Positions 9,489-18,446 are shown, counted from the stretch's first letter. The stretch: DNA of 64,000 nucleotides from Pseudomonas sp. Leaf48 (GCF_001421885.1 NZ_LMLH01000001.1:249151-313150); one strand, 5' to 3'. Notes: generated by a model from the sequence alone, not told the origin. Translations and numbers: made by a program.

Positions 9489-10933
9489 GTTTTCCAACCA
9501 CTCTGGACGGTCTGTATATCGACGGCCAATGGTCGGCCGGCAACGAACATCTGCGCGTGATCAACCCGGCGACCGAAGCCCTGCTGACCACCGTCAACGG
9601 CGGCGATGAGCGCGCCGTCGATCAGGCCGTGAGCGCGGCGAGCAGCGCTTTCGCCGCCTGGTCGAAAACCAGCGGGGCCGAGCGTGGCGCGATCCTGCGC
9701 AAAGTCGCTGCGGGCGTGCAGGCCGGTCGTGAACAGCTGATGCATTTGCAGTCGAGCAACAACGGCAAACCGCTGTTCGAGGCGGCGATCGATGTCGACG
9801 ATGTGATCGCCACGTTCGAGTACTACGCCACTCTCGCCGAAGGGCTGGATGCACAACAGGACAGTGCCGTAGAACTGCCGAGCGAGGATTTCAGCGCGCG
9901 CCTGCGCCGCGAGCCGTGCGGTGTGGTCGGCCTGATCGTGCCGTGGAACTTCCCGATGGTCACCACCGCGTGGAAACTCGCCCCGGCCCTGGCCGCCGGC
10001 TGTTGCGTGGTGCTCAAACCTTCGGAAGTGACGCCGCTGCCGGAGTTGGAGTTGGCGGCGATCATCGCCGAGGCCGGGTTGCCCAAAGGCGTGTTCAACC
10101 TGGTCTGCGGCACTGGCCTGGCGGTCGGTGCACCACTGTCGGCGGACCCGCGCATCGCCAAGGTGTCGTTCACCGGCAGTAACGCAGTCGGCGTGCAGGT
10201 CATGCAGCGGGCGGCGGAAACCGTCAAGGGTGTGAGCCTGGAGCTGGGCGGCAAGTCTTCGCTGCTGGTGCTGGCCGATGCCGATATTGATTTGGCGGTG
10301 GAGACAGCGTGCGGGGGTGGTTTCTTCAACGCCGGGCAGATGTGTTCGGCCACCAGTCGCGTGCTGGTTGCCGATGAGTTGTTCGATGATTTCATCGCTC
10401 GCTTGAAGACTCGCGCCGAAGCGATTCGCGTGGCGGCCCCGTTCGATCCGGATGTGGAAATGGGGGCGCTGGTCAATCAGGCGCAATACCAGCGTGTGCT
10501 CGGTCACATCGATCGTGGCCTGAGTGCTGGCGCCAAACTGGTTTGCGGCGGTAATCGTCCGGCCGATCTGCCGCGCGGATATTTTTTGCAGCCGACGGTA
10601 TTCACCGACGTGCCTCTGGACAGTGCGCTGTGGTGTGAAGAGATTTTCGGCCCGGTGATTTGCGTGCGCAGTTTTGCCAGCGAGGCCGAGGCGATTGCCC
10701 TGGCCAACGACAGCCAGTTCGGTCTGGTCGCCAGCGTGGTCACACGCAATGCCGAAGCGGCGGATCGCGTCGCCAACGCTTTGCAGGCAGGGCTGGTATG
10801 GATCAACGCACCGCAAGTGATCTTCCCGCAGACCGCCTGGGGCGGCTACAAGCAGAGCAGCATCGGCCGTGAATTGGGGCCATGGGGCTTGCAGGCTTTC
10901 CAGGAAATCAAGCACGTGATCCGCGCTGTTTGA
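9485..10933 (+). CDS. NAD(P)-dependent aldehyde dehydrogenase
   Basis: The ATG at 9485 overlaps the upstream stop (ATGA), indicating translational coupling; the product is 482 residues. Catalytic residues are visible: N155 in PWNF, E253 in LELGGKS and C287 in FNAGQMC. The family oxidises aldehydes to acids in the cytoplasm. In context it most likely oxidises the aldehyde made by the preceding decarboxylase (4-guanidinobutyraldehyde to 4-guanidinobutyrate if that enzyme is AruI). Automated labels such as betaine-aldehyde dehydrogenase would be less specific than the operon evidence. Confidence 0.9.
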   Translation: MSFPTTLDGLYIDGQWSAGNEHLRVINPATEALLTTVNGGDERAVDQAVSAASSAFAAWSKTSGAERGAILRKVAAGVQAGREQLMHLQSSNNGKPLFEAAIDVDDVIATFEYYATLAEGLDAQQDSAVELPSEDFSARLRREPCGVVGLIVPWNFPMVTTAWKLAPALAAGCCVVLKPSEVTPLPELELAAIIAEAGLPKGVFNLVCGTGLAVGAPLSADPRIAKVSFTGSNAVGVQVMQRAAETVKGVSLELGGKSSLLVLADADIDLAVETACGGGFFNAGQMCSATSRVLVADELFDDFIARLKTRAEAIRVAAPFDPDVEMGALVNQAQYQRVLGHIDRGLSAGAKLVCGGNRPADLPRGYFLQPTVFTDVPLDSALWCEEIFGPVICVRSFASEAEAIALANDSQFGLVASVVTRNAEAADRVANALQAGLVWINAPQVIFPQTAWGGYKQSSIGRELGPWGLQAFQEIKHVIRAV

Positions 10934-10942
10934 CACCCCCTT

Positions 10943-11042
10943 TGTAGGAGCGAGCATGCTCGCGATGGACGTCAACGATAACGTGGGGTCCTTGAATGAA
11001 CGCGGTGCCCTTGCGCCCATCGCGAGCCTGCTCGCTCCTACA
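10943..11042. repeat. REP pair, TGTAGGAGCGAGC variant
   Basis: Inverted copies of a divergent REP core (TGTAGGAGCGAGCATGCTCG and near-complement) bracket about 55 bp after the aldehyde dehydrogenase gene. The core differs from the TGTGGGAGCGGGC type elsewhere in the window, so it belongs to a different REP subfamily. Confidence 0.85.
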
Positions 11043-11043
11043 G

Positions 11044-11080
11044 GAAGCCATGCACCGGCGTCATGGCTTCAATGAGTTTT
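11044..11080 (+). terminator. Probable terminator of the decarboxylase-dehydrogenase unit
   Basis: GAAGCCATG (11044-11052) pairs perfectly with CATGGCTTC (11062-11070), and a T-rich run follows within ten bases. It comes right after the REP pair and would separate this transcript from the ABC transporter genes. Confidence 0.55.
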
Positions 11081-11135
11081 TATCGATAGTCAGGTGTTTT
11101 GCACGACCTCAGGATGAAGCCGTCGAGTCAGCTCA

Positions 11136-11217
11136 AACCCCGTGGATTCGGGGGTTGGAAGCTGATATGGCGGCACAGACGCAATGATTGCGACCAACCT
11201 CATACCTACAAAAACAA
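11136..11217 (+). promoter_or_regulatory. Leader of the ABC binding-protein gene: hairpin and Hfq/Crc-type motif
   Basis: AACCCC (11136-11141) can pair with GGGGTT (11151-11156). Further down, AAAAACAA at 11210-11217 fits the AAnAAnAA Hfq/Crc pattern and lies just before the GGGAG ribosome site of the gene at 11230. Both are sequence observations; catabolite repression is inferred. Confidence 0.4.
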
Positions 11218-11229
11218 AGGGAGTCCGTA

Positions 11230-12333
11230 ATGGGCGAGCACGATCTGAACAGACGTCAATTCATCAAGACCGTGGGCGTAGCCTCGGTTGCCGCGGCCGC
11301 CATGAGCCTGCCGTTCGTCAAGGCCAACGCCAGCGACACCCGCTTTCAAGGCAAGACCTTGCGCCTGCTGACCTGGTCCGATGACACCGGCCTGGCTGCG
11401 CTGCGCAACATCGCCGCGACCTTCGAAGACAAATACGGTTGCAAGGTTATCGCTGACCGCACCGGCAGTACCTCGGAAATGGTCGCCAAGCTCAAGGCCG
11501 CGGGTGACCGTCCGCAGTACGACATCATCACCCTGGCGGGCGTTGGCGCCGAAGGTCTGGCCGCCGCCGATCTGCTGGAAAAACCTGACCTCAATCGCAT
11601 TCCCAACCTGGTCGACGTACCGGAGAAATACCGTACCGGCGCCAACGGCCACGGCATCGGTTACCTGCTGTGGTGCAACAGCCTGGTCTACAGCACCCGC
11701 ACCCAGAAAGAAGCCCCGACCAGTTACGCCTCGCTGTGGGACGCTGACGCGGCGCCAAACATTTTCCTGCCGCCGCCGAACTGGACCGAGGCCATGGACC
11801 TGATCATCATCGCCGCCAAACTGGCCGGTGGTGACGAGCACAACATCGAACCCGGCTTCAAGAAACTCGCCGAGCTCAAGGACCGCGTGGTAACCCTGGG
11901 CGAGAACCCGAACCAGATCGCCGAGCTGTTCCGCACCGGCTCGCTGGACATGGGCGGTCTGTACGCCCCAGCGTTCTTCCCGAAACAGATCCGCGACCCG
12001 AATTACGGCCTGGGTGCCACGTTCGGCATGAAGGAAGGTTTCTATACCGACCTGATGCTGTCGGTGATGCCGAAGAATCGTCCGGGCGACACCGACATGG
12101 CCTATGCCTTCATCAATCACTCCCTGGATCCGCTGGTACAGGGCAAGATGGCTGAAGACATCTACAACGGTCCGGTCAACGCCAAGGCGATCATCTCCGC
12201 CGAAGCGCGCAAGAGCCCGTACATCCTCACGCCGGAGCAGATTGCCGAGAAGGCGATCATGCACGACAACGCCTTCCTGGCCAGTGTGCATGACCAATGG
12301 ATTCGTCGTTACACGGAAATCTTTTCTTCCTGA
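11230..12333 (+). CDS. ABC transporter substrate-binding protein, spermidine/putrescine type
   Basis: The ATG at 11230 follows GGGAG. The 367-residue product begins with a twin-arginine signal (NRRQFIK, then an alanine-rich core ending near AFVKANASD-like residues 30-36), so it is exported folded. The mature part has the PotD-type pattern LRLLTWSDDTG and TSEMVAKLKA. It would bind a cationic or amino-acid-like solute in the periplasm for the permeases and ATPase encoded next. Its place beside the decarboxylase and dehydrogenase suggests a substrate of that pathway, perhaps a guanidino compound. The in-frame start at 11188 lacks a ribosome site. Confidence 0.88.
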   Translation: MGEHDLNRRQFIKTVGVASVAAAAMSLPFVKANASDTRFQGKTLRLLTWSDDTGLAALRNIAATFEDKYGCKVIADRTGSTSEMVAKLKAAGDRPQYDIITLAGVGAEGLAAADLLEKPDLNRIPNLVDVPEKYRTGANGHGIGYLLWCNSLVYSTRTQKEAPTSYASLWDADAAPNIFLPPPNWTEAMDLIIIAAKLAGGDEHNIEPGFKKLAELKDRVVTLGENPNQIAELFRTGSLDMGGLYAPAFFPKQIRDPNYGLGATFGMKEGFYTDLMLSVMPKNRPGDTDMAYAFINHSLDPLVQGKMAEDIYNGPVNAKAIISAEARKSPYILTPEQIAEKAIMHDNAFLASVHDQWIRRYTEIFSS

Positions 12334-12375
12334 TCGCGTGACGAACACCGGCTCTTTGGAACACCACAAATCCAA

Positions 12376-12465
12376 TGTGGGAGCGGGCTTGCTCGCGAAT
12401 GCGTCAGCACATTCAAACATCCATGTGTCTGACACACCGCTTTCGCGAGCAAGCCCGCTCCCACA
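12376..12465. repeat. REP inverted pair inside the ABC operon
   Basis: Two inverted REP cores lie between the binding-protein gene and the first permease gene. Such pairs within operons are known to stabilise the upstream message, which would favour high binding-protein and low permease levels. Confidence 0.9.
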
Positions 12466-12527
12466 GGGTTCACGGTGGTTTTGAAGGATGTGTTCTTCAG
12501 CTGCTTTCCATTGACGAGACCTTTGCT

Positions 12528-13436
12528 ATGGAACACCAACCTTTGACCCATTCGGTCAGCGCCGCTGAGTCGCGCCCGAATCGGGGTGTTTCGCCGACGG
12601 CGCGCGCCTGGTTTTTTCTCTCGCCGTCGATGTTGTTTCTGGGGGTGCTGATTGCCGCCAGCCTCTTGGTGCTGCGCATGAGCGTGGGCACCAAGGGCGC
12701 GGAATGGTCCGGGTTCAGCCTGGCCAGTTACGCCCAGTTGCTCGAACCCTACTACCTCAAATCCCTGATGCTGACTCTGCGCCTGGCGCTGATCAGCGCA
12801 GTGATCGCGGTGGTGCTGGCGATCCCGGTGGCCTACACCATGTCGCGGCTGACCTCGCCCTTTGTGCGGCGGATCTTCCTCGCGGCGGTGCTGTTGCCAT
12901 TGCTGGTCAACCTGCTGCTGCAAAGCTACGGCTGGCTGGTGATTCTCGGCCCCGGCGGGATGCTCAATCAGGCTCTGATGGGGCTGGGCCTGATCAAGCG
13001 CCCGATCATGCTGCTCTACAATCAGAACGGCGTGCTGATGGGCCTGGTGCAAACCGCTTTCCCGCTGGCCGTGCTGCCGATTGCCAGCGCCATGCGCGGC
13101 GTCGCCCGCAGCTACGAAGAAGCCGCTGCTACCTTGGGTGCAAGTCGCTTCCAAGTGTTCCGCCAGGTGGTGCTGCCGATGAGTCTGCCGGGGATCATCA
13201 CCGGCGCGACTCTGGTGTTCGCCTACAACGCCAGCAGCTTCGTGGTGCCCTTGCTGCTCGGAGGCCGGCGAGTGCCGATGCTGGCGGTGATGGTGCATGA
13301 CCAGATCGCCCCGCTGATGAACTGGCCAGCCGCATCCGCCGCCGGTGTGGTGTTGATCGTCACGACGCTTGCGATCATGACCTTGTCCGAGTTCATCACC
13401 GGCCGTCGCCGTCGCATGCTGGAGGCTTCGCAATGA
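12528..13436 (+). CDS. ABC transporter permease, PotB type
   Basis: The 302-residue inner-membrane protein has about six hydrophobic segments and the coupling-loop pattern EEAAATLGASRFQVFRQVVLP typical of binding-protein-dependent permeases (EAA loop near residues 205-225, quoted in part). The ATG at 12528 was chosen over an in-frame start at 12375, because the latter would translate the REP element. Its stop overlaps the next permease start (ATGA), so the two permeases are translationally coupled and probably form a heterodimer. Confidence 0.88.
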   Translation: MEHQPLTHSVSAAESRPNRGVSPTARAWFFLSPSMLFLGVLIAASLLVLRMSVGTKGAEWSGFSLASYAQLLEPYYLKSLMLTLRLALISAVIAVVLAIPVAYTMSRLTSPFVRRIFLAAVLLPLLVNLLLQSYGWLVILGPGGMLNQALMGLGLIKRPIMLLYNQNGVLMGLVQTAFPLAVLPIASAMRGVARSYEEAAATLGASRFQVFRQVVLPMSLPGIITGATLVFAYNASSFVVPLLLGGRRVPMLAVMVHDQIAPLMNWPAASAAGVVLIVTTLAIMTLSEFITGRRRRMLEASQ

Positions 13437-14281
13437 GTACGCTGATCAAGAAACGCCAGTCGCTGTTGCCAGGGGATACCGGCAAGTTCGCTGGCATTCT
13501 CTCGGGCTTCATCCTGCTGCTGGCGGTGCTGCCGATCCTGACCATGATCGTCATGTCGTTCAGCGGCGCGTCGAATCTCGACTTCCCGCCGAGCAGCTAC
13601 AGCCTGCAATGGTACAAGGCGGCCTGGCACACCTTCGTCTCGCCGGATGCCAGCGACGTGCTGAGCCTGGGCAAAGCCATGACCACCAGCTTGATGGTGG
13701 CGTGCCTGACCATGATCTTCGCGACGATCATCGCGGTGCCGGCGGCTTACGCGCTGACCCGTTGCGAGTTCCGCGGCAAGGCCGTGGCCCTGCAGCTGAT
13801 GTCGTTGCCGCTGGTGTTCCCCATGGTAGTGCTGGGCCTGGCATTGCTGCTGGTGTTCGACAGCCTGCCGTTCCAGATGACGACGTCGCGCCTGGTGATT
13901 GCCCACGTGATCCTGGCGTTGCCGTTCGTGGTGAAAAACTGCACGGCGGCCATGCTCTCGATCGGCAGCGAAGTCGAAGAGGCCGCGCAAATGCTCGGTG
14001 CTTCACCGCTGCGGGCAATTGTCGACGTGGTGGTGCCATTGATGAAGTCGGGGATTCTGGCGGGCATGCTGCTGGCGTTCATCGTCTCGTTCAATGAATT
14101 CACCGTGACCTATTTCCTCTACACCATCGACGTGATGACCGTGCCGATCTGGATGTACAGCCGCACCGTGTCTTCGCTCGACCCAACCGTTTTTTCGTTT
14201 GCCGTGCTGATCGTGTTGATCGACTTTGTCCTGATTTGGGCACTCGAGAAGCTGGTCGGTGAAGGTGGCGTTTCGTTCTGA
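13433..14281 (+). CDS. ABC transporter permease, PotC type
   Basis: The 282-residue protein has about six membrane segments, the first at residues 18-42, and an EAA loop (EEAAQMLGASPLRAIVDVV) near residue 180. It starts inside the stop of the first permease gene. It is the second membrane subunit of the importer encoded from 11230 to 15355. Confidence 0.88.
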   Translation: MSTLIKKRQSLLPGDTGKFAGILSGFILLLAVLPILTMIVMSFSGASNLDFPPSSYSLQWYKAAWHTFVSPDASDVLSLGKAMTTSLMVACLTMIFATIIAVPAAYALTRCEFRGKAVALQLMSLPLVFPMVVLGLALLLVFDSLPFQMTTSRLVIAHVILALPFVVKNCTAAMLSIGSEVEEAAQMLGASPLRAIVDVVVPLMKSGILAGMLLAFIVSFNEFTVTYFLYTIDVMTVPIWMYSRTVSSLDPTVFSFAVLIVLIDFVLIWALEKLVGEGGVSF

Positions 14282-14299
14282 TTTCTTGAGGTGATTCTT

Positions 14300-15355
14300 A
14301 TGTCTGGTCTGATTCTGGAAAACGTCGAGAAACATTACGGCTCGGCCTGCGCGGTAACCGATGTGAACCTGCATTTGCCCGAGGGCAAGCTGGTGTGTTT
14401 CCTCGGCCCTTCGGGCTGCGGCAAGACCACCTTGCTGCGCATGATCGCCGGGCTTGAAACCCTGACTGGTGGTGAGATTCGCCTGGACGGCGAGGACATC
14501 GGCAACACGCCGGCGCACCTGCGTAATTTCGGCATGGTGTTTCAATCCCTGGCGCTGTTCCCGCACATGACCGTGGGGGAGAACATTGCCTATCCGCTGA
14601 AACTGCGTGGGGTCAGCAAGGCTGAGCAACAGACGCGGGTGGTGGAGTTGCTGGAGTTGATCCAGTTGCAACAGATGATCGATCGCCCGGTGGCCAAGCT
14701 GTCCGGCGGTCAACGCCAGCGTGTGGCAATTGCCCGGGCGATCGCCAACCACCCGAAAATCCTCCTACTCGACGAACCGCTGTCGGCGCTGGACGCCAAG
14801 CTGCGCGAGTCGATGCAGGTTGAAATCCGCCAGCTGCAACAGCGCCTGAACATCACCACCATCATGGTCACCCACGACCAGCGCGAGGCCATGACCATGG
14901 CCGATATCGTCGTCGTACTGGGTGAGCACCGGGTTCAGCAGGTGGGTACTCCGATAGAAATCTACCGCCACCCGGCCAACGAGTTCGTCGCCGACTTCAT
15001 TGGCTCGGGCAACATCTTCCCGGCCACGGCGCTGGGCAATGGCAAGGTCAGCCTGCCGGGCGGCGATGCGTTGCAAGTGCCGATCTGCAGCAGCATCCTG
15101 GTGGGCGAAAAAGTGAAGATGCTGATCCGCCCCGAAGACTTGCAACTGTCGGCGCCTCAGGCAACAGCCGGCAACCGCTTGTTGGGCAAGGTGACGTTCG
15201 TGCGCGATATCGGCGCAACCATCGAGACCACGGTGGAATGTTCCGGGGTGTCGTTTACGGCGTTGAGCACGCCGTGTCAGGGGATTGGTTTGAGCATTGG
15301 GCATCCGGTGTCGGTGACTTTGCCGGTGGAGGCTTGTCGGGTGCTAGGCGCCTGA
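14300..15355 (+). CDS. ABC transporter ATP-binding protein, PotA type
   Basis: The 351-residue ATPase has Walker A (GPSGCGKTT, near residues 34-42), the Q-loop region, the signature LSGGQRQR, Walker B (LLLDEP) and the switch histidine (VTHDQ). A C-terminal TOBE-like domain follows residue 240. The ATG at 14300 lies eight bases after GAGG; the GTG at 14291 overlaps that ribosome site and is unlikely. It is the last gene of the importer and is followed by the 121-bp repeat block. Confidence 0.9.
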   Translation: MSGLILENVEKHYGSACAVTDVNLHLPEGKLVCFLGPSGCGKTTLLRMIAGLETLTGGEIRLDGEDIGNTPAHLRNFGMVFQSLALFPHMTVGENIAYPLKLRGVSKAEQQTRVVELLELIQLQQMIDRPVAKLSGGQRQRVAIARAIANHPKILLLDEPLSALDAKLRESMQVEIRQLQQRLNITTIMVTHDQREAMTMADIVVVLGEHRVQQVGTPIEIYRHPANEFVADFIGSGNIFPATALGNGKVSLPGGDALQVPICSSILVGEKVKMLIRPEDLQLSAPQATAGNRLLGKVTFVRDIGATIETTVECSGVSFTALSTPCQGIGLSIGHPVSVTLPVEACRVLGA

Positions 15356-15374
15356 ATTGAGTTGGCAGTCAGAG

Positions 15375-15798
15375 CTACCCCTCACCCTAACCCTCTCCCG
15401 GGGGAGAGGGGACTGACCGTGGGTTTCTCCAGAAATACGGCGACCTGAACCTGTTGTGCCGAATCCCAAATCGACTCGATCTTTAAGGTCGATGGATAGC
15501 GTCAGACAGCTCGGGCGGTCCGAGGTTTCGGGAGGGCTGGGGTGAGGGTGAGGAAATGATGCGATCCAACCGTGTCATGCCGAATCCAAAATCGACTCGA
15601 TCTTTAAGGTCGATGGATAGCGTCAGACAGTTCGGGCGGTCCGAGGTTTCGGGAGGGCTGGGGTGAGGGTGTGGAAATGATGCGATCCAACCGTGTCATG
15701 CCGAATCCATAATCGACTCGATCCTTCAGGTCGACGTATAGCGCCAGACATCTCGGTCGGCCCCCTCTCCCCTTGGGAGAGGGCTGGGGTGAGGGTAG
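15375..15798. repeat. 121-bp tandem repeat (about 2.8 copies) with inverted ends
   Basis: A unit recurs with exactly 121-bp period: the phrase TGCCGAATCC begins at 15457, 15578 and 15699, followed each time by TCGACTCGAT. The first two copies are nearly identical; the third diverges. The block is bracketed by inverted ends (CTACCCCTCACCC at 15375 and GGTGAGGGTAG ending at 15798), which are common Pseudomonas repeat sequences. There is no coding sequence of note in this 446-bp gap. Confidence 0.85.
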
Positions 15799-15801
15799 CC
15801 G

Positions 15802-16731
15802 TTAGACACTCAACCGCAACCGCGCCAGATCCCGCAAAGGCGGTGCCCCGAACAATCGGCTGTACTCCCGGCTGAATTGCGACGGGCTTTCATACCCGAC
15901 CCGATACCCCGCAGCCGAAGCCTCCAACCCCTCCGCCAGCATCAAGCGCCGCGCTTCCTGCAAGCGAAGTTGCTTCTGATACTGCAGCGGGCTCATCGCC
16001 GTCATCGCCTTGAAGCGGTGATGCAGGGTCGACACGCTCAGGTTCACTTCTTTGGCCAGATCATCGATGCGCAACGGCTGTTCGTAGTTGCCGTTGAGCC
16101 ATTTGATCGCCTGGCTGATGCGGTGGCTCTGACTGTTGGCGATGGCGATTTCGTACAGCCGATGTCCCTGTTGGCTGCGCAACAGCCGATAGAGAATTTC
16201 CCGACGGATCAACGGCGAGAGCATGGCGATGTCTTTCGGTGTGTCCAGCAACCGCGCCAGGCGCAGCACCGCATCGAGCATGGCAGCGTCGAGCGGTTCG
16301 ACATACAGCCCGCGGCCGGTGGGCCGGGTGGGAACGCCGATGGGGCCGGCATCGGCGATCAGCGCGCTGATCTGCGCCGGGTCAATGTCCAGGCGCAGCG
16401 CCAGGATCGGCTCCTCGGTCGAGACGTCCACCACTCGCCCGCTCAGCGGCATGGAAACCGAGACCACCAGGTAATTCAGCGGGTCGTAATTGAAGTATTC
16501 GTTGGCCAGCTGAACTTCCTTGCGCCCTTGGGCCATGATGCACAGCGCCGGTTGCGCGAGCACCGGGGCGAACTCATGGGATTGGCTGTGGCGGGACATG
16601 AACAGCGAGTCGACAGCGGTGGCGTAGCTGCCATCTTCGGCGGTGTTGCGACGGATGATTGCCGCCAGTTCCGCACGCTGCTTTTCCCTGTCGGCGTCCA
16701 GCGGGGGGTTAAGGTGTTCGAGTGACGACAT
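15802..16731 (-). CDS. AraC-family transcriptional regulator (YqhC-like N-terminal domain)
   Basis: The 309-residue protein has an AraC N-terminal ligand domain (residues about 20-175, including PALCIMAQGRKEVQL) and a C-terminal double helix-turn-helix (LAKEVNLSVSTLHHRFKAMT; GYRVGYESPSQFSREYSRLF). I chose the ATG at 16731, which has GAGG nine bases upstream; an in-frame start at 16962 would add a cysteine-rich stretch foreign to the family. The target is unknown. The nearest divergent gene is the small monooxygenase-type gene at 17069. Confidence 0.87.
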   Translation of the reverse strand: MSSLEHLNPPLDADREKQRAELAAIIRRNTAEDGSYATAVDSLFMSRHSQSHEFAPVLAQPALCIMAQGRKEVQLANEYFNYDPLNYLVVSVSMPLSGRVVDVSTEEPILALRLDIDPAQISALIADAGPIGVPTRPTGRGLYVEPLDAAMLDAVLRLARLLDTPKDIAMLSPLIRREILYRLLRSQQGHRLYEIAIANSQSHRISQAIKWLNGNYEQPLRIDDLAKEVNLSVSTLHHRFKAMTAMSPLQYQKQLRLQEARRLMLAEGLEASAAGYRVGYESPSQFSREYSRLFGAPPLRDLARLRLSV

Positions 16732-17068
16732 GCGCGGCATCCTCGGCAAGGCACAGGTGTTGGGACAAGAGCATAAGTTTGTGCAAGCGGCAGCGGTAGA
16801 CACATCCTGCCAAATGCTTGCCTGATTCTGCATGGGGGTGTTTTTTGCCCCGGACATGAGCGCATGCCGACAGGGAAACTTGCTTGAAACTCGTATGACA
16901 GAATCGTGACCGGGTGCTTCCCGTTGCGCAGGTGGCCGAAGCAGTTTCGCAGGATTGTGCAACGCGCCGGCAGGAATCGACTAACGGCACCTGTGCCGCG
17001 GCCCTTAACCTTTGATCCTGTCGCAGCTCGTCCCCTGGCTGCCACGCGACTCCCCGGGAGGGTTGAAC
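16732..17068. other. Gap between divergent AraC and ABM-domain genes
   Basis: This 337-bp stretch should hold the promoters of both flanking genes. I see no convincing gene, repeat or well-scored promoter in it. Open frames crossing it are extensions of the AraC frame or lack ribosome sites. Confidence 0.5.
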
Positions 17069-17422
17069 ATGTCAAAGCAGATCCCCGTCAGTCATATGGC
17101 CTTCGTTCGGGCGCGCGCCGGGCGTTCGGCGGAACTCGGCGTTCGCCTCAGCGCCCTGATCGAACCATCCCGCGCAGCCCCGGGATGCCTGAACTTTGCC
17201 TTGCAGCACTCGCAGTGCGATGCAGACCTGTGGCTGGTATCCGGCTTCTGGATCAATCAGCAGGCCATGACCGCCTATTTCAGCACGCCGGCGATGGAGA
17301 TTTTTGCCGAGCTGGTGCAGGAACTGGTGGTCAACAGCCTGGATTTTCATACCTTCAAGGATGTGTCGGCGGCGCAGGCCCTGCACCCGTGCACGGGGTC
17401 GGTACACAAACTGGCTGGTTGA
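17069..17422 (+). CDS. Antibiotic biosynthesis monooxygenase (ABM)-domain protein
   Basis: The 117-residue protein starts at an ATG preceded by GGGAGGG. It has the ferredoxin-like ABM layout: a first strand (SHMAFVRARAG), a helix (SAELGVRLSALIEPSR), then CLNFALQHS and LWLVSGFWINQQAMTAYFSTP. Family members include quinol monooxygenases and heme-degrading enzymes; the fold alone does not set the reaction. It ends 41 bp before the next small gene and may be cotranscribed with it. Confidence 0.8.
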   Translation: MSKQIPVSHMAFVRARAGRSAELGVRLSALIEPSRAAPGCLNFALQHSQCDADLWLVSGFWINQQAMTAYFSTPAMEIFAELVQELVVNSLDFHTFKDVSAAQALHPCTGSVHKLAG

Positions 17423-17463
17423 AGGTTTAATGGCAGCATTCTCAACCAGGCAGGATCCGCGAT

Positions 17464-17694
17464 ATGGCACGCAAAGCCTTTGAACACTTCGAAGCCGTTT
17501 CCGCTGTAGTACCGGGCGAGGGTGGTTACCACGCCGCTATCGCCGTCAAAGCGCTGGGTGGTTCCGGCGCCCCGCGTTTTCACAAGGTTCTGCAAAGCCA
17601 GACCTTCAGGACCGCCCATGAGGCCGACGAAGCAGCCGCCAAAGAGCTGACCCGCCTCAAGGACGTCAAGGAAAACACCGACCTGCTCTGGTAG
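17464..17694 (+). CDS. Conserved small protein of unknown function
   Basis: A 76-residue soluble, charged protein (MARKAFEHFEAVSAV at the start, KENTDLLW at the end). It has coding-like composition and ends 3 bp before the convergent flavin reductase gene. No signal peptide or membrane segment is visible. I do not recognise the family. Confidence 0.6.
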   Translation: MARKAFEHFEAVSAVVPGEGGYHAAIAVKALGGSGAPRFHKVLQSQTFRTAHEADEAAAKELTRLKDVKENTDLLW

Positions 17695-17697
17695 TTC

Positions 17698-18321
17698 TTA
17701 CCGCGTCGGGCGATGCATCTTGAACAACGCCTCAGGCCCCAGCTGGAAGTAGTCGGCCGGCCCACCGCCGCGCAGAATCGGCTCTGCCGCGGCGGTGTCG
17801 TACACCCCATCCTTGAGCAGCCACTTGGCGATATGCACGGCGACCACTTCGCCAAGAATCAGCCAGCTCGGCACTACGTTCCCGTCCGCGCGCTGCAACT
17901 GAATGATCTGCGTGACCTTGCACTCGAACGACACCGGGCTTTCGGCGATCCGTGGCACCGAAATGACTTTCGAGGCGACGGTGGTCAGGCCGGCCAGCTC
18001 GAACTCATTGACCTCAGGTCCGACCGGAGCACAGCTCTGGTTCATCTGCTCGGCCAGTGGCCGGGTTGCCAGATTCCAGGCGAACTCTCCGGTCTGCTCG
18101 ATGTTATTCAGGCTGTCTTTGCGCCCGACGCTGGAAAAACCAATGATTGGCGGGATGTAGTTAAAAGCGTTGAAGAAACTGTAGGGTGCCAGATTCAAGC
18201 GACCATTGGCGTCCTGGGAGGAAATCCAGCCGATGGGGCGAGGGCCGACGATGGCGTTGAACGGGTCGTGGGGCAGACCGTGGCCGTTGGCAGGTTCGTA
18301 AAAGTGAATATCGTCGGACAT
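17698..18321 (-). CDS. Flavin reductase-like (FMN-binding split barrel) protein
   Basis: The 207-residue protein shows the flavin-reductase pattern: NAIVGPRPIGWISS near residue 22, NLAPYSFFNAFNYIPPIIGF near 42-61 and GEFAWNLATRP near 78. These proteins bind FMN and often reduce flavin or act as small flavoproteins in the cytoplasm. The gene lies downstream of the permease gene on the same strand, separated from it by a strong terminator, so it has its own promoter. The substrate is unknown. Confidence 0.83.
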   Translation of the reverse strand: MSDDIHFYEPANGHGLPHDPFNAIVGPRPIGWISSQDANGRLNLAPYSFFNAFNYIPPIIGFSSVGRKDSLNNIEQTGEFAWNLATRPLAEQMNQSCAPVGPEVNEFELAGLTTVASKVISVPRIAESPVSFECKVTQIIQLQRADGNVVPSWLILGEVVAVHIAKWLLKDGVYDTAAAEPILRGGGPADYFQLGPEALFKMHRPTR

Positions 18322-18446
18322 AGGGTGGGATTTCCATAGCTATCGGGAAGACGTGCATGGTGCAAGTACGCGCCGCAGATTTCCAGCGGGATTGAGTACT
18401 TGAGCTGATGAGATCCAGTGGAGCGGACTTGTGTCGACACAATGCA

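Noticed and set aside
9455..11020. 521-codon open frame antisense to the aldehyde dehydrogenase gene
   Set aside because: The dehydrogenase has intact catalytic residues; the antisense product is low-complexity and unlike any family I know.
15457..15798. Possible CRISPR or gene duplication
   Set aside because: The 121-bp units are contiguous without unique spacers and encode no recognisable protein.
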